From Streptomyces sp. NRRL F-5135 (GTDB taxonomy: Bacteria; Actinomycetota; Actinomycetes; Streptomycetales; Streptomycetaceae): a DNA stretch of 64,000 nucleotides. Shown in pieces: positions 33,119 through 42,154 of this stretch. The stretch covers positions 248,001 to 312,000 of the forward strand of contig NZ_JOHR01000005.1 of the NCBI RefSeq assembly GCF_000719775.1, in the 5' to 3' direction. Position 1 is the first letter of the stretch; every line of letters begins with the position of its first letter. The translations under genes were made by a program, and so were the position numbers. The notes beneath the pieces are model-generated. The model was not told where the DNA came from and did no database searches. It was given only the letters and a program-made list of their open reading frames with translations.

Positions 33119-34039
33119 GTGACCGAGACTGCCGCTCGCGCCCGAGCCGACGTCGGCCGCTACGTGAGCGATGCCCGGCGTGACCATTACTTCGCCGCGT
33201 GCGACGCGGTCTACGGGCTGGGGGCACCCGCGCTCGAGGAGTTGGACGTGGAGACCTCCTTCGGCACCACGCACGTCTACCGCTACGGCCCCACGGACCC
33301 GGCCGCCCGATCGCGTACCCCCGTCGTCCTGGTGCACGGCGCGGGATCCTGCTCCGCCATGTGGTACCCGAACACCCCGGATCTCAGCGCCGAGCGCCCC
33401 GTTTACGCGATCGACACCCCGGGCGATCCCGGCCGCAGCGTGCAGCGCGAGCCCATCCATCAGCCCGAACACGCCGCGCGGTGGCTGGACGAAACGCTCG
33501 CCGGACTCGGACTCGACCGTGTGCACCTCGTCGGTTCCTCCTACGGCGGATGGCTCGTCCTCAACCACGTTCACCGCGAGCCCGGCCGCGTCGCCTCGGC
33601 CACGCTGCTCGACCCCGGCGGCTTGGAGAAGGTCGGGCTGCGCTTCTTCGTCTGGATCTTCGTCAGCCTCTTCGCGACCTGGGCGCCGAAGGCGCTGCGC
33701 CCTCGGCTGGCGTCCTGGCTGGAGCAGCCGGTCCTCATCGTGCCGGAACTGCGCACCATGGTCAGAGCCGCCGTCCGCGCGTACCGCATTCGCCGCCCGG
33801 CCCCCTTGCCCCTGTCCGACGACGAACTGGCCACCATCCGCACTCCGCTCTACCTCGTGCTGGGCAGGCGGAGCCTCCTGGTGCACCCGCGTCGGCAGGT
33901 GGAGCGCGTTCCGCGCCTCGTACCCGCCGCCAGAGCCGAGATCATCGCCGATACGGGCCACGGTCCGCAGATCGACCACGCGGAGGAGACCAACCGCCGG
34001 ATGCTGGACTTCATGGCCTCCGTGGACCGCCTGGGATGA
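33119..34039 (+). CDS. Alpha/beta hydrolase
   Basis: 306 residues from GTG 33119 (GGAGG five bases upstream). The oxyanion region is VVLVHGAGSCSAMWYPN; the nucleophile elbow is GSSYGG (S141); a late acid/His region DTGHGPQIDHAEE supplies the catalytic His. Esterase or epoxide/lactone-type hydrolase; substrate unknown. Likely induced through the divergent TetR regulator. Confidence 0.9.
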   Translation: MTETAARARADVGRYVSDARRDHYFAACDAVYGLGAPALEELDVETSFGTTHVYRYGPTDPAARSRTPVVLVHGAGSCSAMWYPNTPDLSAERPVYAIDTPGDPGRSVQREPIHQPEHAARWLDETLAGLGLDRVHLVGSSYGGWLVLNHVHREPGRVASATLLDPGGLEKVGLRFFVWIFVSLFATWAPKALRPRLASWLEQPVLIVPELRTMVRAAVRAYRIRRPAPLPLSDDELATIRTPLYLVLGRRSLLVHPRRQVERVPRLVPAARAEIIADTGHGPQIDHAEETNRRMLDFMASVDRLG

Positions 34040-34089
34040 GGCTCGCGCCGCCCGGTGCGCTCACGCCGCCGAGACGGTAGGTGTGGGGC

Positions 34090-35511
34090 ATGACCTCATC
34101 CTGTGACGAACTTCTGCCCGGTACGCGCCGGGCTCTTCTGCACCGTGTGGCCGTGGCCCAGGCCGAGGGGCGGGCGCCCTCGTTGGTGGCCGCCGTGGCC
34201 CGGGACGGCCGGATGGTGTGGTCCGGGGCGCGGAGCGGTGCGGACGGGCAGGTGCCGGATGCCGACACGCAATACCGCGTCGGATCGATCACCAAGGTCT
34301 TCACCGCCGTTCTCGTGCTACGGCTGCGCGACGAGGGACTGATCGGCCTCGACCATCCGCTGGAGAAGTACCTGCCGGGGACGGGCGTGGGGGAGGTGAC
34401 CATCGCCCAGTTGCTCGGCCACAGCGCGGGGCTGAGCGCGGAGTCGCCGGGGCCATGGTGGGAGCGGACGCCGGGCACGCTGCGGCCCACGCTGGGCGAT
34501 GTCCTCGGCGACCGGCCCGTACGGCACCCCGCGGGACGGCGGCACCATTACTCCAACCCCGGGTTCGCCGTCCTCGGTTCGCTGGTCGAGGCGGTGCGCG
34601 ACGCGCCGTGGGAGGAAGTGCTGCGCCGGGACGTGCTGGAGCCACTCGCCATGGACCGTACGACCGCACAGCCCGTCGCTCCGCATGCCGAGGGCTGGGC
34701 CGTCCACCCCTGGGCCGATGTGGTGCTGCCGGAACCCGCGGAGGATCTCGGTCTGATGGCTCCGGCGGGTCAGCTCTGGTCCACCGCCGCGGATCTCTGC
34801 CGCTTCGCCGGGTTCCTCGCCGACGGGGACGAGAAGGTGCTGAGCGCCGCGTCGGTGGCGGAGATGCGGACGCCGTCGGTACCGCCCGAGACGGGACAGT
34901 GGGACGGCGGATACGGACTCGGCACCCAACTGGCCCGTCATGGCGGCCGGAGCCTGGCCGGGCACACGGGATCGTTGCCGGGCTTTGTCGCATCCCTCTG
35001 GGTGAGTGTCGACGACGGCGTGGCCGCGGTGGCACTCGCCAACGCGACCTCGGGCCCGCCGGTGGGGGCGGTGGCGGCCGAGCTCGTCTCCATCGTGGCC
35101 GAGGCCGAGCCGAGGTTCCCCGAGCCCTGGCGTCCGCTTGCCACGGCCGACCAGCCACTGCTCGAGGTCACAGGCCCGTGGTTCTGGGGCACACACCCGT
35201 TCGTGCTGACCCTGTCGACGGACCAGGGACTGGAACTCACTCCGCTGGAAGGGAGCCGAGGGAGCCGAAGGAATCGAGGAAGCAGTGGACGCGGCTCGCG
35301 CTTTGTCGGACAGCCGGACGGCACCTGGACCGGGCTCGACGGCTACCACGCGGGTGAGACCCTGCGGGTCGTACGGCGGCCGGACGGCTCGGTGGACCAT
35401 CTCGACCTCGGCTCGTTCGTCTTCACCCGCGAGGCGTACGACCCCGGCGCCGATGTGCCCGGTGGGGTGGACGAGAAGGGCTGGCGTGGCATGACCTCGC
35501 CCGAAGGCTGA
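34090..35511 (+). CDS. Serine hydrolase of the class C beta-lactamase/DD-peptidase fold
   Basis: 473 residues from ATG 34090. S66-I-T-K69 is the SxxK nucleophile, YSN (HHYSNPGFAVLG) the second element, and GHTGSLPG the KTG-equivalent. No signal peptide is seen, so it is likely cytoplasmic. A C-terminal ~130-residue beta domain follows. Esterase or D-aminopeptidase activity is as likely as beta-lactam hydrolysis. A parS site lies 11 bp after the stop. Confidence 0.9.
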   Translation: MTSSCDELLPGTRRALLHRVAVAQAEGRAPSLVAAVARDGRMVWSGARSGADGQVPDADTQYRVGSITKVFTAVLVLRLRDEGLIGLDHPLEKYLPGTGVGEVTIAQLLGHSAGLSAESPGPWWERTPGTLRPTLGDVLGDRPVRHPAGRRHHYSNPGFAVLGSLVEAVRDAPWEEVLRRDVLEPLAMDRTTAQPVAPHAEGWAVHPWADVVLPEPAEDLGLMAPAGQLWSTAADLCRFAGFLADGDEKVLSAASVAEMRTPSVPPETGQWDGGYGLGTQLARHGGRSLAGHTGSLPGFVASLWVSVDDGVAAVALANATSGPPVGAVAAELVSIVAEAEPRFPEPWRPLATADQPLLEVTGPWFWGTHPFVLTLSTDQGLELTPLEGSRGSRRNRGSSGRGSRFVGQPDGTWTGLDGYHAGETLRVVRRPDGSVDHLDLGSFVFTREAYDPGADVPGGVDEKGWRGMTSPEG

Positions 35512-35521
35512 GGCGGCGGAT

Positions 35522-35535
35522 GTTTCACGTGAAAC
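35522..35535. promoter_or_regulatory. parS site 7
   Basis: Perfect GTTTCACGTGAAAC in the convergent gap between the serine hydrolase and GNAT genes; the rightmost parS in the window. Confidence 0.93.
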
Positions 35536-35624
35536 GGGCATGGCCGCGCCGATGGACACGGCCGCACCAACGGACAAGGCGCGCTTTGGGGAGCCAACTC
35601 ATCAGTCCCCGATCGGACGTGCTC

Positions 35625-36077
35625 TCACAGGGCGAGCTTGAAGCCGATATGCGAGGCGGTGAATCCAAGCCGCTCGTAGAAGCGGTGGGCGTCGGTACGG
35701 CTCGCGTCGGAGGTGAGTTGGACCAGTTGGCACCCCTGGCGCCGGGACTCGTCGACGGCCCACTCGATGAAGCGCGTACCGAGCCCGCTGCCGCGCTCGT
35801 CCGTATGGATCCGCACCCCCTCGATGACCGAGCGGGTGGCACCGCGTCGGGACAGCCCCGGGACGATCGTCAGCTGGAGCGTCCCGACCACCCGACCGTC
35901 ACGCACGGCCACCATCAGATGCTGGTTCGGGTCCCGGGCCAGCCGCTCATAGGAGGCGGTGTACGGGGTGAGGTCATCGGGCGTCTCCCGTTGAGCGCCC
36001 AACGGGTCGTCCGCGAGCATCGCCACTATGGCGGGGATGTCCTCGAGCGCCGCGGGTCGTATGTCCAGATCGCTCAT
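35625..36077 (-). CDS. GNAT family N-acetyltransferase
   Basis: 150 residues from ATG 36077 (AAGGTG upstream; GTG 36086 is too close to it). Motif A of the acetyl-CoA site is VRIHTDERGSGLGTRFIEWA, and the terminal motif is DAHRFYERLGF. The N-terminus DIRPAALEDIPAIVAML is typical. Substrate unknown. Confidence 0.92.
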   Translation of the reverse strand: MSDLDIRPAALEDIPAIVAMLADDPLGAQRETPDDLTPYTASYERLARDPNQHLMVAVRDGRVVGTLQLTIVPGLSRRGATRSVIEGVRIHTDERGSGLGTRFIEWAVDESRRQGCQLVQLTSDASRTDAHRFYERLGFTASHIGFKLAL

Positions 36078-36171
36078 GCCCGGCACCTTACGCGGGCACC
36101 GGCGGACCGTCCGGAGCGATTGAGCCGATGGCCCCGCGAGAGACGCCGCCGCGCGGGGCCAGGGACGACGA

Positions 36172-37212
36172 TCAGCCCGTGGCCAGGCTCAGCGGCGCGA
36201 AGTGCCGGGCCCAGTCACCGGGCAGGGACGGAGTCCCATAGGTCATCGTCGTGGTCATGGAGGCTGTCGCCAGCCCGCGTTCGGTGAGTCGCCGCAACAA
36301 CTCCGGGTGCCGTGTGTCGATGTCCAGGCGTACGGGCCGCTCCCGGCCGGTGACCAGGGCGGTGATCAGCGCCTCGGCGGTGGCCGTGTCCTCGGCGATC
36401 ACCGGGCCGACGACCTCCGCGCGGGGAGTTGACCTGACCGCCGCGTACCCGGTGATCGTGGAGCCCTCCTCGGCCACTTGGATGCGGTCCGTGCACGAGG
36501 GAAGCCGCGTGAGCAGAGCGGTGCGGTCCACCCCGAGGACCTCTGCGTCCAGGCGCACCAGAGCCCGCACGTCGTGCGCGGTCGCCGGACGGGTCGTCAC
36601 CGGCGAAGGCCGGTCGGGGGCGCGGAGATGGCCTCGCAGCCGCGCCGCGCCACCGACGTCGGTGAAACCGAGCCGCTGGTAGAGCGGCAGTCCGTACGAG
36701 GTGGCGTAGAGGACGAGGGGCCTGTTGTCCGCCTCGTCCAGGACATGGCGCATGAGCCGTCGGCCCAGCCCCTGGCGCTCGTACCGTTCCGCGACGAGCA
36801 ACTTACCGACGGCAGCGAGCCCTCGGTCGACGGAGGACCTTCCACCGGCCTCCGGCCTTCCGGCGAAGGCAGCCACGCCACCGACGCCCTGGCTGCCCAC
36901 CGGATCGGAGGAGGGCCGCTGCGTCCTCTTCCGGCCATTCTCGGCACGGTGGCCACCGGGGCCGTCCGTCATCCCGTCGCCGACGCGAGCGACGGGTCCG
37001 TACGACGTGAGGACGCACACCGCGGCCAATCCCTGGCCGGCCGGTGGTCCGGCGACGGGGTCGTCGATGCCGTAACCGGCGCCGGCGGCCAGCAGCAGCC
37101 GCCAGGAACGTTCCTCGCGCGACCATCCACGGCTCTCGGCGAGATCGGCACAGGCGGAGAGATCGGCCATGGCCAGCGGGCGGATCGGCAGGGCGGAAAC
37201 AGGAGTCGGCAT
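36172..37212 (-). CDS. Two-domain GNAT acetyltransferase
   Basis: 346 residues. The N-terminal GNAT half (IRPLAMADLSACADLAESRGW) keeps an acetyl-CoA loop (ERYERQGLGRRLMRHVL) and YATSYGLPLYQRLGF. The second half (TTRPATAHDVRALVRLDAEVLG) lacks a clear Q/RxxGxG loop and is probably degenerate. An Arg/Gly/Pro-rich insert around residues 80-125 interrupts the first domain, unlike compact relatives. Divergent from the HAD gene. Confidence 0.87.
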   Translation of the reverse strand: MPTPVSALPIRPLAMADLSACADLAESRGWSREERSWRLLLAAGAGYGIDDPVAGPPAGQGLAAVCVLTSYGPVARVGDGMTDGPGGHRAENGRKRTQRPSSDPVGSQGVGGVAAFAGRPEAGGRSSVDRGLAAVGKLLVAERYERQGLGRRLMRHVLDEADNRPLVLYATSYGLPLYQRLGFTDVGGAARLRGHLRAPDRPSPVTTRPATAHDVRALVRLDAEVLGVDRTALLTRLPSCTDRIQVAEEGSTITGYAAVRSTPRAEVVGPVIAEDTATAEALITALVTGRERPVRLDIDTRHPELLRRLTERGLATASMTTTMTYGTPSLPGDWARHFAPLSLATG

Positions 37213-37364
37213 GGCGGCCAGGCTGTCCGAACGGCCGGCCTTTCGTCCAGTTGATAAGCCGGACCGGCACTTCGTCAGGCCACTTGCGAAGTTCCGTCGG
37301 GCCGCCGTGTGAGAAATGCCGCCCGGCGGACGGAAGGGGACCGTACGTACTAACCTCGCTGTTC

Positions 37365-38006
37365 ATGGCGAGCACGCGCAGACTGCACCTCTTCGACCTC
37401 GACGGAACACTCATCCGTGGTTCGGCCGCCGCGGTCGAGATCTCCCGGCAGTTGGGGCTGGGAGCCGAAATCGCCGCGTTGGAACGGGACTTCCTGAACC
37501 GCGGGCTGACGCCCGACGAGTTCGCCGTCCGCGCGCGCGAGTTGTGGGCCGAACTCACCGCCCAGCAGGTCGAGGCCGCCTTCGAAGGCGCCCCGTGGCT
37601 CCTCGGCATCCGTGAGGTCTGGGCGGATATCCGGAAGCAAGGGGACTACTGCGCTGTTATCTCGCTCTCTCCCGACTTCTTTGTGTCACGGCTCCTGGAC
37701 TGGGGTGCCCATGCCGCACACGGGTCGCGCTGGCCGGCTCTGCCGTTCACCGAGCCCATCGACCGGACGGGCATTCTCAGTCCGGCGGCCAAGGTGAAGA
37801 TCGCGAACCGGCTGTGCGCAGAGTTCGGGGTAGGACTGGATGACTGTGTCGCCTACGGCGATTCCATGTCGGATGCGGAGATTTTCGCAGTGGTGCCCAG
37901 GTCAGTGGCGGTAAACGCGGATCATCATCTGGCGGGACTGTCCACGCACACGTACTCGGGGAGCGATCTGCGCGAGGTCTATGAACTCGTCGGTCCCCGG
38001 CAGTAA
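37365..38006 (+). CDS. HAD-family phosphatase (SerB-like)
   Basis: 213 residues from ATG 37365. HAD motif I is FDLDGTLIRGSA, motif II VISLSP, motif III lysine in AAKVKIANRL, and motif IV YGDSMSDAEIF. The helical C1 cap (LTPDEFAVRARELWAEL) resembles phosphoserine-phosphatase-like HADs. No strong ribosome site before the ATG; the transcript may be leaderless. Substrate not predictable. Confidence 0.9.
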   Translation: MASTRRLHLFDLDGTLIRGSAAAVEISRQLGLGAEIAALERDFLNRGLTPDEFAVRARELWAELTAQQVEAAFEGAPWLLGIREVWADIRKQGDYCAVISLSPDFFVSRLLDWGAHAAHGSRWPALPFTEPIDRTGILSPAAKVKIANRLCAEFGVGLDDCVAYGDSMSDAEIFAVVPRSVAVNADHHLAGLSTHTYSGSDLREVYELVGPRQ

Positions 38007-38323
38007 TACGCTGACCCCCGGGTCTCGCGGGAAACAGGGCCCGAAGGCCGGTGAATCGGCACGGGAAGCAATGCGTTCGCATGCTTGCCCCCGTGGTGTT
38101 CATCCGTATTTGACGCTCTTCGACCTCGCGGCCACCTGCCCTGTCAAGATGCGGCGACAGGAACCGCGGGCGATGCCACCCTCCGTCACCCATGCCCGAA
38201 TTGGGGGTATGGCGTGGTTCGGCGGTGGCCGTCGGCAGACCTGGCCGAAGCGGGGAATTGCTAGCGTATTCCGGGCAGCGGAAGTGCGTAGACGACCGAA
38301 AGATGTTCGAGGCGAGGCACACG
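38007..38323. other. Intergenic region before the globin-reductase gene
   Basis: No gene supported. TAGCGT at 38262-38267 could be a -10 element. The ribosome site GGCGAGG precedes ATG 38324. Confidence 0.35.
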
Positions 38324-40369
38324 ATGGACGCTCCGACCACCACGTCGGCCGACAATGGCACTTCCGGGGACAACGACCCTTCCCGGAGCGCCGGCACCTC
38401 CGGAAGCTCCGGCACGTCCCCCACCCCGGCCGCCGGTACGTCCGGTGATTCGGGGGGCGGTGGCTGGTTCTCCCCGCGCAAGAAGCGGCCCGCCGAGGGC
38501 CGCACCGGCCCTGGCCCGGCCGGCGACGGCCCGGAGGGGACCGACGGAACGGACCGCGGACGAATATCAGTGCCGAGCCGCTCCTTCGCCGCCATACGCC
38601 CGGTGGGCTCCGGCGCGAGGCGTTCCACCCCGCCCCCCGGTGAGGCGAACGGGGAGCCCGTCGCACGCCCGGACGGCGCTCGCCGGCCCGCACCGGAGGA
38701 TGCCGTACCGGACGCGTTCCGGCCTCGCGACAAGCCGGTCGGGGACGGTGACGCGCCCGCGCACCACCCGTCGGTGCCGGAAGGCGACGGAGCGCCGGCC
38801 GGCAACGTCGGCGAGCCGTTCCCCGAAGAGGTCACGGAAGCCGCCGCGCGGCTGTCCGGCGGACTGCCCGGCGCCGAAAGCCCCGGCTTCCCGCCCGAAG
38901 CCCTCGTCCAGCCCGGATCCGTACGACCGGAGTCGCTCTCCGGAAGCGCGGGGACCGGGGCCGGCCGCCCGCCCGGGGCCATGCCGCCCGAGTCGCTCCC
39001 CACTTCCCCGCCCGGGCCCACGCCGGCGACCGAGCCCACTCCCGCGCCCGATCCTGACGCCGATGCCGATGGCGAGGCCGAACCCGCACCACATCCCGCG
39101 CCGGACCGGGCCGGTGAACAGCCGTCCGTCTCCGCCGCGCTGCCGCCCGAGGCCCCGGCGGCGCCCGGCGCACTGCCCCCCGAGGCACCCGCGCCGCAGC
39201 CGTCGGCGGTCGTCCCTCCCACGGCCGCGCCACCGGCGGACACCGACGCCTCACCCGACGCGATCATCGTCCGCCGTACCCTGTCCGAGATCGAACCGGT
39301 CTCGGACCAGCTGACGTCCTACTTCTACGCGCTGCTCTTCATCCACCACCCCGAGCTGCGCGGCCTCTTCCCGGTGGCCATGGACACCCAGCGCGACCGG
39401 CTCCTCAAGTCGCTGTTGATCGCGGCCGAGCACATGGACTCCCCGGTCATCTTCACCGACTACCTCCGTCAGCTGGGCCGTGGACACCGCAAGTACGGCA
39501 CCCAGTCGCTGCATTACCCCGCCGTCGGCGAAGCCCTCATCGGCGCGCTGACCCGGTACGCCACCATCTGGGACGACGAGACCGAGGGCGCCTGGGTCAG
39601 GACGTACACGGCCATCTCGCAGATCATGATCGACGCGGCGGCGGAGAACGAGCAGTACGCCCCGGCCTGGTGGAACGCCGAAGTGGTGGCGCACCAACTG
39701 CGCACCCCGGACGTCGCGGTCATCACCGTCCGCCCCGACCAGCCGTACCCCTTCCGCGCCGGGCAGTACACGAGCGTGGAGACGCCGTGGTGGCCGCGCG
39801 TCTGGCGGCACTACTCCTTCGCCTCGGCCCCCCGCCCGGACGGTCTGCTCACCTTCCACGTGAAGGCCGTCCCGGCCGGCTGGGTCTCCAACTCCCTGGT
39901 GCACCACGCGAGTCCGGGCGACATACTCCGCCTCGGCCCCCCGGCCGGCTCGATGGTCGTCGACCACAGCACCGACAACGGCCTGCTCTGTCTGGGCGGC
40001 GGCACCGGGATCGCACCGATCAAGGCGCTGGTCGAGGACGTCGCCGAGCACGGTCACCGGCGCCGCGTCGAGGTCTTCTACGGCGCGCGCAGCGACCAGG
40101 ACCTGTACGACATGGAGACGATGCTGCGCCTCCAGAGCGAGCACGCCTGGCTGTCCGTGCGTCCCGTGGTCGGGGACGGCCGGCCGGGCCAGGGGCTGAC
40201 GGAGAGGCTTCCGGACGTCGTCCGCGACTACGGGCCCTGGGAGGAGTACGACGCCTACCTCTCCGGGCCGCCCGGGATGATCCGCAGCGGTCTCGACGTG
40301 CTCACCGGCATCGGGATCCCCTCGGAGCGGATCCGGCACGACTCCCTGGACGCCCTCGTGGCGACATAG
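38324..40369 (+). CDS. Flavohemoglobin-like globin / FAD-NAD(P)H reductase with long disordered N-terminus
   Basis: 681 residues from ATG 38324. Residues 1-~310 are a Pro/Ala/Gly/Ser-rich, disordered extension not found in Hmp-type enzymes. The globin domain (~312-440) has LTSYFYALLFIHHPELRGLFP and the proximal heme His H388 in GHRKYGTQ. The reductase part (~445-681) has the FAD motif RHYSFASAP and the NAD motif LGGGTGIAPI. Such proteins usually turn NO into nitrate with O2 and NAD(P)H; the extension suggests tethering or protein contacts. Convergent with a Nudix gene across a GC-rich imperfect hairpin (~40375-40449). Confidence 0.88.
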   Translation: MDAPTTTSADNGTSGDNDPSRSAGTSGSSGTSPTPAAGTSGDSGGGGWFSPRKKRPAEGRTGPGPAGDGPEGTDGTDRGRISVPSRSFAAIRPVGSGARRSTPPPGEANGEPVARPDGARRPAPEDAVPDAFRPRDKPVGDGDAPAHHPSVPEGDGAPAGNVGEPFPEEVTEAAARLSGGLPGAESPGFPPEALVQPGSVRPESLSGSAGTGAGRPPGAMPPESLPTSPPGPTPATEPTPAPDPDADADGEAEPAPHPAPDRAGEQPSVSAALPPEAPAAPGALPPEAPAPQPSAVVPPTAAPPADTDASPDAIIVRRTLSEIEPVSDQLTSYFYALLFIHHPELRGLFPVAMDTQRDRLLKSLLIAAEHMDSPVIFTDYLRQLGRGHRKYGTQSLHYPAVGEALIGALTRYATIWDDETEGAWVRTYTAISQIMIDAAAENEQYAPAWWNAEVVAHQLRTPDVAVITVRPDQPYPFRAGQYTSVETPWWPRVWRHYSFASAPRPDGLLTFHVKAVPAGWVSNSLVHHASPGDILRLGPPAGSMVVDHSTDNGLLCLGGGTGIAPIKALVEDVAEHGHRRRVEVFYGARSDQDLYDMETMLRLQSEHAWLSVRPVVGDGRPGQGLTERLPDVVRDYGPWEEYDAYLSGPPGMIRSGLDVLTGIGIPSERIRHDSLDALVAT

Positions 40370-40374
40370 GGACC

Positions 40375-40449
40375 GGACCGTCCGCCCGGGCAGCCCACGG
40401 TTGTCGGCCCCGGGCCGGGCCGTCAGCCCGTGCCGGGCCGGGACGGTCC
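40375..40449. terminator. Possible terminator between convergent genes
   Basis: Imperfect inverted repeat with GGACCGTCC (40375-40383) and GGACGGTCC (40441-40449) as outer arms plus GC-rich inner pairing. Long loop and several mismatches. Confidence 0.4.
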
Positions 40450-40486
40450 GGGCCGTCGGCCCCATACCTGGCCCGCGCAGCCAAGA

Positions 40487-40966
40487 TCAGCCCAGGTCGG
40501 GAGCGTGCAGTGCCCGAACGCCCTCGATGTTGCCGTCCAGGTAGTGCCGAAGCGACAGCGGTACGAGGTGGACCGCCGCGATTCCGACGCGGCTGAACGG
40601 CACCCGGACGATCTCGTACTGTCCGCAGGGCTCCTCGACCTCGGGGCCGTGCCGGAGCGCGGGGTCCATGGACGCCAGCCGGCACACGAAGAAGTGCTGT
40701 ACCTTCACGCCGGTCACCCCGCCGTCGGCGATGTGCTCGACGGTGTCGACGAAGCAGGGGACCACATCGGTGATCTTGGCGCCGAGCTCCTCGTCGACCT
40801 CGCGGTGGAGCGCGTCCACGACCGTGGCGTCCCCGCCCTCGACCCCGCCGCCGGGCGTGAGCCAGTACGGATCCACTCCGGGTTTCGTGCGCTTGATGAG
40901 GATCAGTTCGTCGCCGTCGAGCAGGATGGCGCGTGCGGTGCGTTTGACCACGGGCCGTTCGGTCAT
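40487..40966 (-). CDS. Nudix hydrolase
   Basis: 159 residues from ATG 40966. The Nudix box is complete (GGGVEGGDATVVDALHREVDEELG), giving the catalytic REVDEE. The substrate is a nucleoside-diphosphate derivative, not determinable. The frame is open upstream to 41038, overlapping the LysR 3' end; no RBS decides it. Confidence 0.9.
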   Translation of the reverse strand: MTERPVVKRTARAILLDGDELILIKRTKPGVDPYWLTPGGGVEGGDATVVDALHREVDEELGAKITDVVPCFVDTVEHIADGGVTGVKVQHFFVCRLASMDPALRHGPEVEEPCGQYEIVRVPFSRVGIAAVHLVPLSLRHYLDGNIEGVRALHAPDLG

Positions 40967-41018
40967 GGGAAGAGGTTCGCCCGTGTGAATGGTTCTGAAA
41001 CGCCCACCGGGTGCCCGG

Positions 41019-41912
41019 TCACCAGTCCACCGCAGCACGCAGCAGCCACTCGTGCGCCTTCGCGACGGGAGGAAGGCGCAGGGTGCCGGTGCGTACGACG
41101 AGGAAGTACGTGCGCAGCGGCGGTACCGGGGGATCGAGCAGGGCCACCACCTCGCCGCGTTCCAGCGCGCCCTCGCACAGGTAGCGGGGCAGGACGGCCA
41201 GTCCGGCGCCCGCTCTGGCGCATTCCAGGACGGCGCGCAGATCGGGGGCGATCACGGTGCCCGCGGCGGCGGGCCGCGATTCGAAGACGGTCGCCCAGTA
41301 GCGGGAGACGAGCGGCAGGGATTCGTGCACCTCCACCACCGGTAACTGCTCCAGCACCACGTGTCCCTCGCGCAGTACGGTGTGGCCCAGCCGGGCCGCC
41401 CAGCGGGGCGCCGCGACCAGGACGTGTTCCTCGTCGCAGAGCGGAGTCGCGGTGAACAGCCCGCCGCGCGGACGGGCGGCGGCGATGGCCAGATCATGGT
41501 GCCCGGCGGCCAGCCCCTCCAGCGTGTCCTCGGCGTTGCCGAAGAAGGAGGTGCGCAGCGCGAGACCCTGGGCCGTGAGCGGGGCGAGCGCGGGCAGGGC
41601 GCGCAGGGCCGTGAACTCCGGGGGGCCCGCGAGGTGGAGCGTCCGTACACCGGAGTGTTCGTCGAGCCCGGTCTCGGTGATCTCGACCAGGGCGTCGAGG
41701 TGCGGCGCCGCCCGGTGCGCCAGCTCGTCGCCGATCGTCGTGGGCGTCACGCCGCGCGCCTGGCGGAGGAAGAGCGGCCGGCCCAGTTGCCGTTCCAGGG
41801 TTCTTATCTGACCGGTCACGGCGGGCTGGGAGAGGCCCAGCAGCGCCGCGGCACGGGTGAAGGATCCGGCGCGGTGCACGGTGACGAAGGTGCGCAGCAG
41901 AGTCAGGTCCAT
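41019..41912 (-). CDS. LysR-family transcriptional regulator
   Basis: 297 residues from ATG 41912 (GGGAG eight bases upstream). The N-terminal HTH is MDLTLLRTFVTVHRAGSFTRAAALLGLSQPAVTGQIRTL. The LysR substrate-binding domain follows (RTLHLAGPPEFTALRALPAL, GAGLAVLPRYLC). It lies between Nudix and PLP lyase genes on the same strand but is not closely spaced; target genes unknown. Confidence 0.93.
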   Translation of the reverse strand: MDLTLLRTFVTVHRAGSFTRAAALLGLSQPAVTGQIRTLERQLGRPLFLRQARGVTPTTIGDELAHRAAPHLDALVEITETGLDEHSGVRTLHLAGPPEFTALRALPALAPLTAQGLALRTSFFGNAEDTLEGLAAGHHDLAIAAARPRGGLFTATPLCDEEHVLVAAPRWAARLGHTVLREGHVVLEQLPVVEVHESLPLVSRYWATVFESRPAAAGTVIAPDLRAVLECARAGAGLAVLPRYLCEGALERGEVVALLDPPVPPLRTYFLVVRTGTLRLPPVAKAHEWLLRAAVDW

Positions 41913-42154
41913 CTCGCGCACTCCCGTCTCAAACCGTGCGTCCCTGGCGACTACGGACCGTTAACTATAAATAAGTCGATAGGTGTCTGTCGCTACTGTG
42001 ATTGGACACTGACGCAGAGTCAACTAGCCTTGGGCAAATGGTTCTCCGCGCGTGGAACCTGGCCGGTCCGAGCCACGAGGGGGGAGGCTCGGACCGACCG
42101 GTCCACAGTCGACGGACGAACCCGACGGTGGGGTGAGCAGGGGAGGGACGCCGT

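Noticed and set aside
39850..39866. TTCCACGTGAAGG as an eighth parS site
   Set aside because: Only the central CACGTGAA matches; two or more mismatches in the 14-mer and it lies in a coding region.
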